Shown piece after piece: positions 58,337-64,000 of a stretch of 64,000 bases of DNA; the first letter of the stretch is position 1; the number at the start of each line of letters is the position of its first letter. The translations under genes were made by a program, and so were the position numbers. The stretch spans positions 18,437,490 to 18,501,489 of the forward strand of contig NC_132899.1 of the NCBI RefSeq assembly GCF_030463535.1, written 5' to 3'. A model generated the notes under the pieces. It saw only the letters and a list, made by a program, of their open reading frames with translations. It was not told where the DNA came from and searched no databases. The DNA comes from Salminus brasiliensis (lineage: Eukaryota; Chordata; Actinopteri; Characiformes; Bryconidae).

Positions 58337-61300
58337 TCGGAAGTTTAAATGTGATGAATGTGGACGTGGATATAGGCACGCTGGCAGTTTGGCGAACCAC
58401 AAGAAAACACATGAGGTCGGAACCTTCCAGTGTCACATATGTGCCCGGAAGCTCTCCAACGCGCTGGCTCTTAAAAGTCACTTGCGTATTCACACGTCGC
58501 GAAAGAAATATTCCTGCATGGAGTGCGGGAAAGCATTTCGCTTGGCAACTCAGCTGGCTACTCACCAAAAGGTCCATCGCAATAGGGAGTTAAGGGGAAG
58601 GACCAAGAGCAATGATGTGACACAAAGTCAGGCAGAAAGTATTTGTGAAGATGACCAACTGCAGGAAGTAGGTGAGCAGGATTTCAGTTTGATATCAGAT
58701 CTGCCACCAGACATGGGGTTAGATGTCACCCCTGATAATAGTTTTAGCAATGGTCTTATGTCGGAGCTCATTTCGGACGCTACCCCTGAAAGCGACACCG
58801 TAGCTAATGGTGACAACGGGGACCGGCCGTTTAAATGCGACATGTGCGAGAAGACCTACAGACACCATGGAAGTTTGATAAATCACAAGAAAAGTCATCA
58901 GATGGGAATATTTGAGTGTACAGTTTGTTTCAAACAGTTCAACAACCTCGCTGCCCTCAACAGTCACCAACGAATCCACTATAAGATCAGAGGTCGCCCC
59001 AGCACAGGTACCCCAGCAACCTCTGAGGCTCCCTATCAAAACTCTAAGTCAGAGCAAGTATCAAGTGTTTTGCAGAACGGGGCCGCAAATGTCCATTTTT
59101 GTCACCTTTGTCAGGTAGCATTTGCTACTGATGATGAGTTTCAGAATCACATAATGTTGCATAACTCTTCTTCAGTGTCCTTTGAGCTCCCTACCAGCCT
59201 ACCGGAGGACCATGATTTTTCATATAATCATAGTATTACTCAGTCTCCCGAACCTATTCCCTATCCATCCTCCAGTGACACTCCACCGTTGCCTCCATTA
59301 CTCGATAAAGCTGTTGATTATGACCAAACCCAGGGGCCAATGGAAAATGGTCATATATATGTACCTCACCCCATAGGTGATGACTCAGCTGTTTTAGACA
59401 CTCAGGGAGAGCCTCTGGCTCTGCCATCAGAAAACCTCAACCCTGAACCATCAGAGCAAGCTACTGATAACGGGAAACAAGATGAAATTGTTAGCTCTGA
59501 CCGCCGTTTTAAATGCCACATTTGCGGCAAAAGCTACAGACATGCAGGTAGTCTCATTAACCACAAACGCTCCCATCAGACAGGCGTTTTCCAGTGTTCG
59601 ATTTGCCGCAAGAACTACCCACATCTGGCCGCCTTGCGCAGCCACCTTCGAATCCATAAGGGCAGGCCTTCCTCTTTAACCGCCACTGCTGAAGGTGACT
59701 GGCTTTCCTCTGAGCCCTTGACACATGAAAATCAGCATGGTAGTTTTCCGTCTCATGAAAGTGATGTGAGCGGTATTCTAGGCCTCCCTCAGGATCTCGG
59801 AGACTCAATGGGCATGGATTCTGATGAGGAGCTGGAGGAATTCCAAGAGCATTTTCACAGTTCCTTCTCTGAGGACAGACAAATGCACCTACCTCAGGGT
59901 GAAGCCCTCATGGAGAGGCACATGTGTGCAGACTGCGGAAAGACATTTTCTGATATTGCAGGGATCAAGTCGCACATGTGTCCCCTCTTGAATCAGCAGT
60001 ATCAGGCCATGCCAAATGGCTTAGACGGTCAAATGGACTATAAGACTGAAAATCATCAGCAGCCCTTGGGAGATTCAGAGGAGCCCATTGGTTTTGAGGG
60101 ACAGAATGGCGATGCAGTGGACACTTATTTTGCAGGGCAAACCTTTCATGACACTATGCATGGCCAAATGATGAGTGACCATGAGGATAACGGTCACTGT
60201 GAAGATGGTGACGATGAAGATGGTGATGAGGAGGAGGAGGAGGAGGAGGAAGAAGACGGAGAGATGTATCAGTGTTCTGTGTGCGGTAATCACTACACCA
60301 GCATGCGGGCACTGAGGAGCCACCTCCGTGGCCACACTCAGACCCATGGTACACCATCAACATCTGGCCCCTCCTCTATGTCCTCACTCGAAGCAGAGAA
60401 AGATGATGAGCCAAGTGAGATCCAGCAAGGTGACTGTAGTCTGATTATTTGTAGCACTTGTGGAGAGAGTTTCTTAAAAAAACAGGACCTACTAGCCCAT
60501 CAGCTCCTGCACAGCAATACCGTGGTTGGGCCGATTGAACAGTATGTTACAGAAAACCACCATCAAATCGAGCCAAAAGAAGAAAGGGAGAGCATCATCT
60601 GTGGGAAGTGTGGTGTAGTCTGTGCCAGCAGTCATCAACTGGAGAGCCACAACTGCACTGGACAAAGAACTGAAGAACTTGAACAGTGTGATGAAAAGCC
60701 AGATATTGGCAGCATTCATGGACAAGAAGCTGGATTTTTCAAGGAGTGTCTAGGCAGTGGAGACAAGCAGTACAAATGCGAGCAGTGTGGACGTTCATAC
60801 AGACACGCTGGCTCACTCCTAAATCACAAGAAGTCGCACAAAACAGGGGTGTTCCGCTGCTTTGTTTGCCAGAAGCGCTTTTACAACTTGCTGGCTCTTA
60901 AGAACCACCAGAGAACACATTTCGATGTTAAAAAGTAAGTGAAAATGAGACGGTCTTAAGTTAATAGATTTATTTCAAATGGTATTGTTTGGGTTCAGTT
61001 ACTTAACTGTTACCATGCTTGCTTTATTTTGTCAATAGATCTTGTATTGTCACTCAATTCCTTTTTACATGTTCTTTTTATTCTCCACCAGGCACAGTTG
61101 CACAGAATGTGGGAAAGCTTTTAAAATCCACAAACAATTGTTAAACCACCAGAGAGTTCATCAGGAAAACAAGGCCAAGATCGAAGAACTCAACAAACAA
61201 ATTCAGACGCTTATGCAGATGAGTGGGAATGTGTCTGTGAGTGGAATGCACACGCTGGGTACCAGCAGAAAAAGGAGCAGTCGCCGGCGCAAGCAAAAAG

Positions 61301-63300
61301 AGACCCCTGGTAGTGACCAGTCCAGCCCAGAAAAGGACAGCCAGTCAGAGGATCCTAATGACCCACGGCCTTTTGTTTGTGACCAGTGCGGGCGAAGTTA
61401 TCGGCATGCTGGAAGCCTAGTCAATCACAAAAACTCACACAAGACGGGGGAATACTACTGTGCTGTATGCAACAATACCTATTCCAACCAGTTGGCAATG
61501 AAGAATCATTTACGTATTCACTTTTCGGTCAAAAAGCACTGTTGCCAGGATTGTGGGAAGGCATTCCGTGGAAAGAAACAGTTACTTAACCACACTTGTT
61601 CACACAACCGCAAGAATGTGGCAGCAGCATCGAGAGGAAAGGGTAGGGGTCGCAGAAGAGCAAAGGCTTTGACATGCAAGGACTGCAGCTTGGCATTTCC
61701 CACTGCTGACCAACTTGCAGACCACATCTGTAGCAAACAGCCTGGCACTCATTCTGCCCCTGAGCAAAACGGCAACAGCAATGCACCTTTAGTTAAAGAA
61801 GAACGGCCATTCAAATGCAACATTTGTGGCCGAAGCTATCGCCATGCGGGCAGCCTGTTGAACCACAAGAACACACACAAAACTGGACATTTCACCTGCT
61901 CTTTCTGCGCCAAGCCTTTTTCCAATCCCATGGCACTACGTAACCATACTCGTATCCACACACAGAAGAAAAAGTATGTTTGTCCGATCTGCGGTAAAGC
62001 TTTCCGACTCTCTAGTATCCTCTACAACCACCAAAAGATTCATGCTAGGGGAGTCACCCATTATAGTTGCCAGACATGTGGTAAGAGCTTCCAAGGAAAA
62101 TCTGGACTTAAGAGGCATCGCTGTTACAGAAGTGGCACATCATCCTCTGCTGTGAGCCAGGATGGAGGAGACAAGTGTTACACGTGAGTACATTTTAAAA
62201 GCTATTCTTTGGGATTTTTGAGGATTGTGTTTTAATCAGCATGTTTTTTATTTGTTTTATATGTGCAATGTTAAAATTTGTATGCATTTTATCTTTTTAA
62301 TGATCATAAAATCAAACTAAGCCTTCAACCACAAGATTAAGTTTGGCTATGTGGTAATCTGTCATTTTAATTTAGTTCTCACTTTTCGCCTCTTTGCAGA
62401 TGTGATCAGTGTGGACGCTCCTACAGACATGCTGGCTCCCTTCTCAACCATAAGAAGAGTCATTCTGCTGACCTCCTAAATTGTACTCTCTGCCTCAAAA
62501 CGTTCACTGATCCTCTGGAACTACAGAGTCACTCCCAGATGGCCCGCCACTGCTGCCCAGATTGTGGGAAGACCTTTTGTGAATTTGCACACCTGCAGAG
62601 CCACATGGAGGTGCACAGCAAGGGGCTCCCTTACTATTGCAGTCCGTGTCAGCAGAACTTCCCCAACATGGCCAGCTTTCAACAGCACCAAGAAGTCCAC
62701 CGTGGCATGCAGGGCCAGCCACATCAGCAAGGCATGCAGATGCCACAGGATTTGGATTGGGGCTCTGAACTGGACCAGCAGATGGGGCTACAAGATCTGC
62801 CCAAGATGGATCCAGCTTTCGGCCAAATGCACACAGGCTTGTCTGAACAGCAGGATCCGCATGAAAGCATCGAGGAGTTTGCAAAAGAGGAGAAGAGCCA
62901 CGTGTGTGAGCACTGCGGACGCACCTACAGACATGCCGGATCCCTGCTCAACCACAAGAACAGCCACAAAACTGGCTCCTTCATCTGCTCAGTGTGCCAG
63001 AAGAAGTTCAACAACCTGATGGCACTGAAGAACCACCGACGTATTCACACTGAGCCTAAGCGCTACCAGTGCCTGGAATGTGGCAAGGCCTTCCGAGTGT
63101 CCACTCAGCTCATCTGTCACAGACGTATACACACCAAAGAGAAACCCTTCTCCTGCCTTCTCTGTGAGAAGCGTTTCTCGAGCAAGTCCAACCTGCGGCA
63201 CCACCAGAAGATGCATCAGAACGCCCAGCAGTCCTTTGAGTCCTCTTTCAACATGGATCCAAATGCCTTCATGGGACTGGGTGTGGACCCTTTCCTCTGA
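58218..63300 (+). CDS. znf646: Large C2H2 zinc finger protein, ZNF646 orthologue
   Basis: Nuclear protein with about 32 C2H2 or C2H2-like fingers. Three coding exons join in frame: 58218-60934, 61092-62183 and 62400-63300, giving 1569 residues. The human protein is somewhat longer (about 1,830). The splice junctions each restore a finger (for example [12 protein letters not shown] and YTCDQCGRSY). The diagnostic finger YRHAGSLxNHK(K/N)(S/T)H occurs eight times, each opening a module of two to four fingers. The second finger often reads (F/Y)xCxxC-x-NLxALKNHxRIH. This is the ZNF646 arrangement. Linkers between modules are long and acidic; one contains a run of about nine glutamates near residue 675. 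Several fingers near the middle lack a final histidine (C2HC-like). The start is chosen as the first ATG in the exon that opens the long frame. Head-to-head with znf668, as in mammals. Confidence 0.93.
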
Positions 63301-64000
63301 GGCAGGATTTGCGGGTCCAGTACTCTTAATCCCTGTGTTCCAAGGGAAGATATCAGAATGAACCTCTTCCCCCACCCAAGGCCCAATGCCAATAATCGTA
63401 AAACATCAGGTTTTTCTGCTGTATTAGTCAAGACGGTGTCCAATCCAGATGCTGATCTTGGCAAGAGTTGCCTCCTGTACTGTTGTATTTTTAAATCTAT
63501 TTCTTTAAAGGACACTTAAGACTGGCATTGATGCGATACTACCTCCGGTAGGGACAGTGATACTGTAGAAAACTTTAGAATAAGTGATGGTGCCTGTCAG
63601 AAACCATTTTAGATTTGAATGTTTCATTTTTTTAACTTTCTTGTCTTCTCACAGAGTGCACAAAAACTAAAGAATTGTATGGTACTTATGGTAGGTTTAA
63701 AACTGAAGACTAGGGTGAGAGTGTATTTCCCCCAGGTTTACCCCAGCACCGCCTCAAAGCGTAGAGTCCGACCGATTATTTGGTTGATGAAAGAAAGGGA
63801 GCCATCAGCGCAACAGGATGCACCTTGGCTGTGGACTTGTTGACTTTGATACTGTAGTGGATGAGAAGGATGTCCGTGTCCTTAATGTGCTTTCATGTTT
63901 TCAGGTTGTTGAACTTCTCGTTATAGAAATTAACTTTGTAATCACTTCATCAATGTCTTCATTGATGGCAACTTTAAAACCATTGTAAAAGTCCTTTACT
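63301..64000 (+). other. znf646 3' untranslated region and flank
   Basis: Continuous with the last znf646 exon, with no convincing splice site or new coding frame. The window ends at 64000 before a clear polyadenylation signal that I can identify. Confidence 0.55.

Noticed and set aside
1-64000. CRISPR arrays, bacterial operons, tRNA or rRNA genes
   Set aside because: The window is eukaryotic nuclear DNA. The tandem repeats are microsatellites or minisatellites, and the tRNA-like boxes belong to SINEs. No intact tRNA or rRNA gene was recognised.

Overview
This is a 64-kb stretch of a teleost fish nuclear genome. The evidence is a fish-type vertebrate-ancient (VA) opsin gene split by introns, GT-AG splice sites throughout, and fish-style repeats (Tc1-like, L2-like, a tRNA-derived SINE and many small non-autonomous DNA elements). 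The repeat mix looks ostariophysan, but I cannot fix the species. Base composition is AT-rich and most of the window is intronic or intergenic.

Layout. 1-12.3 kb has no gene I can support: LINE 3' ends, Tc1-like remnants, a possible solo LTR and AT-rich DNA. 12.3-20.6 kb (minus strand) holds a complete five-exon VA opsin gene with a TATA box at 21.0 kb. 21-35 kb is a gene-free, repeat-rich interval with a Tc1-like transposase remnant, an L2-like 3' end, a Ty3/gypsy pol remnant plus LTR with a nested SINE, and a decayed minisatellite. 35.1-37.25 kb (minus) is a galanin-family prepropeptide gene of six exons with a TATA box. 39.7-45.0 kb (plus) is an eight-exon tetraspanin closest to CD37, and 45.8-47.25 kb (plus) is a small secreted Ly6/uPAR-domain protein. 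47.85-53.28 kb is a recent tandem duplication carrying two almost identical copies of a short, divergent connexin (minus). 53.6-56.1 kb (minus) is znf668, and 56.4-63.3 kb (plus) is znf646. The last two are divergently transcribed from a shared upstream region, as their human counterparts are neighbours on 16p11.2.

The genes have no common pathway: non-visual photoreception (VA opsin), neuropeptide signalling (galanin), leukocyte-type membrane organisation (tetraspanin), a secreted three-finger protein, gap-junction-like proteins, and two many-finger C2H2 proteins. The most unusual items are the tandem divergent connexins with non-canonical second-loop cysteine spacing, the galanin precursor whose peptide departs from canonical galanin after residue 13, the VA opsin read-through isoform, and several dispersed inverted-repeat families seen repeatedly within the window. 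All exon models come from reading splice sites and reading frames by eye; no alignments or searches were run.
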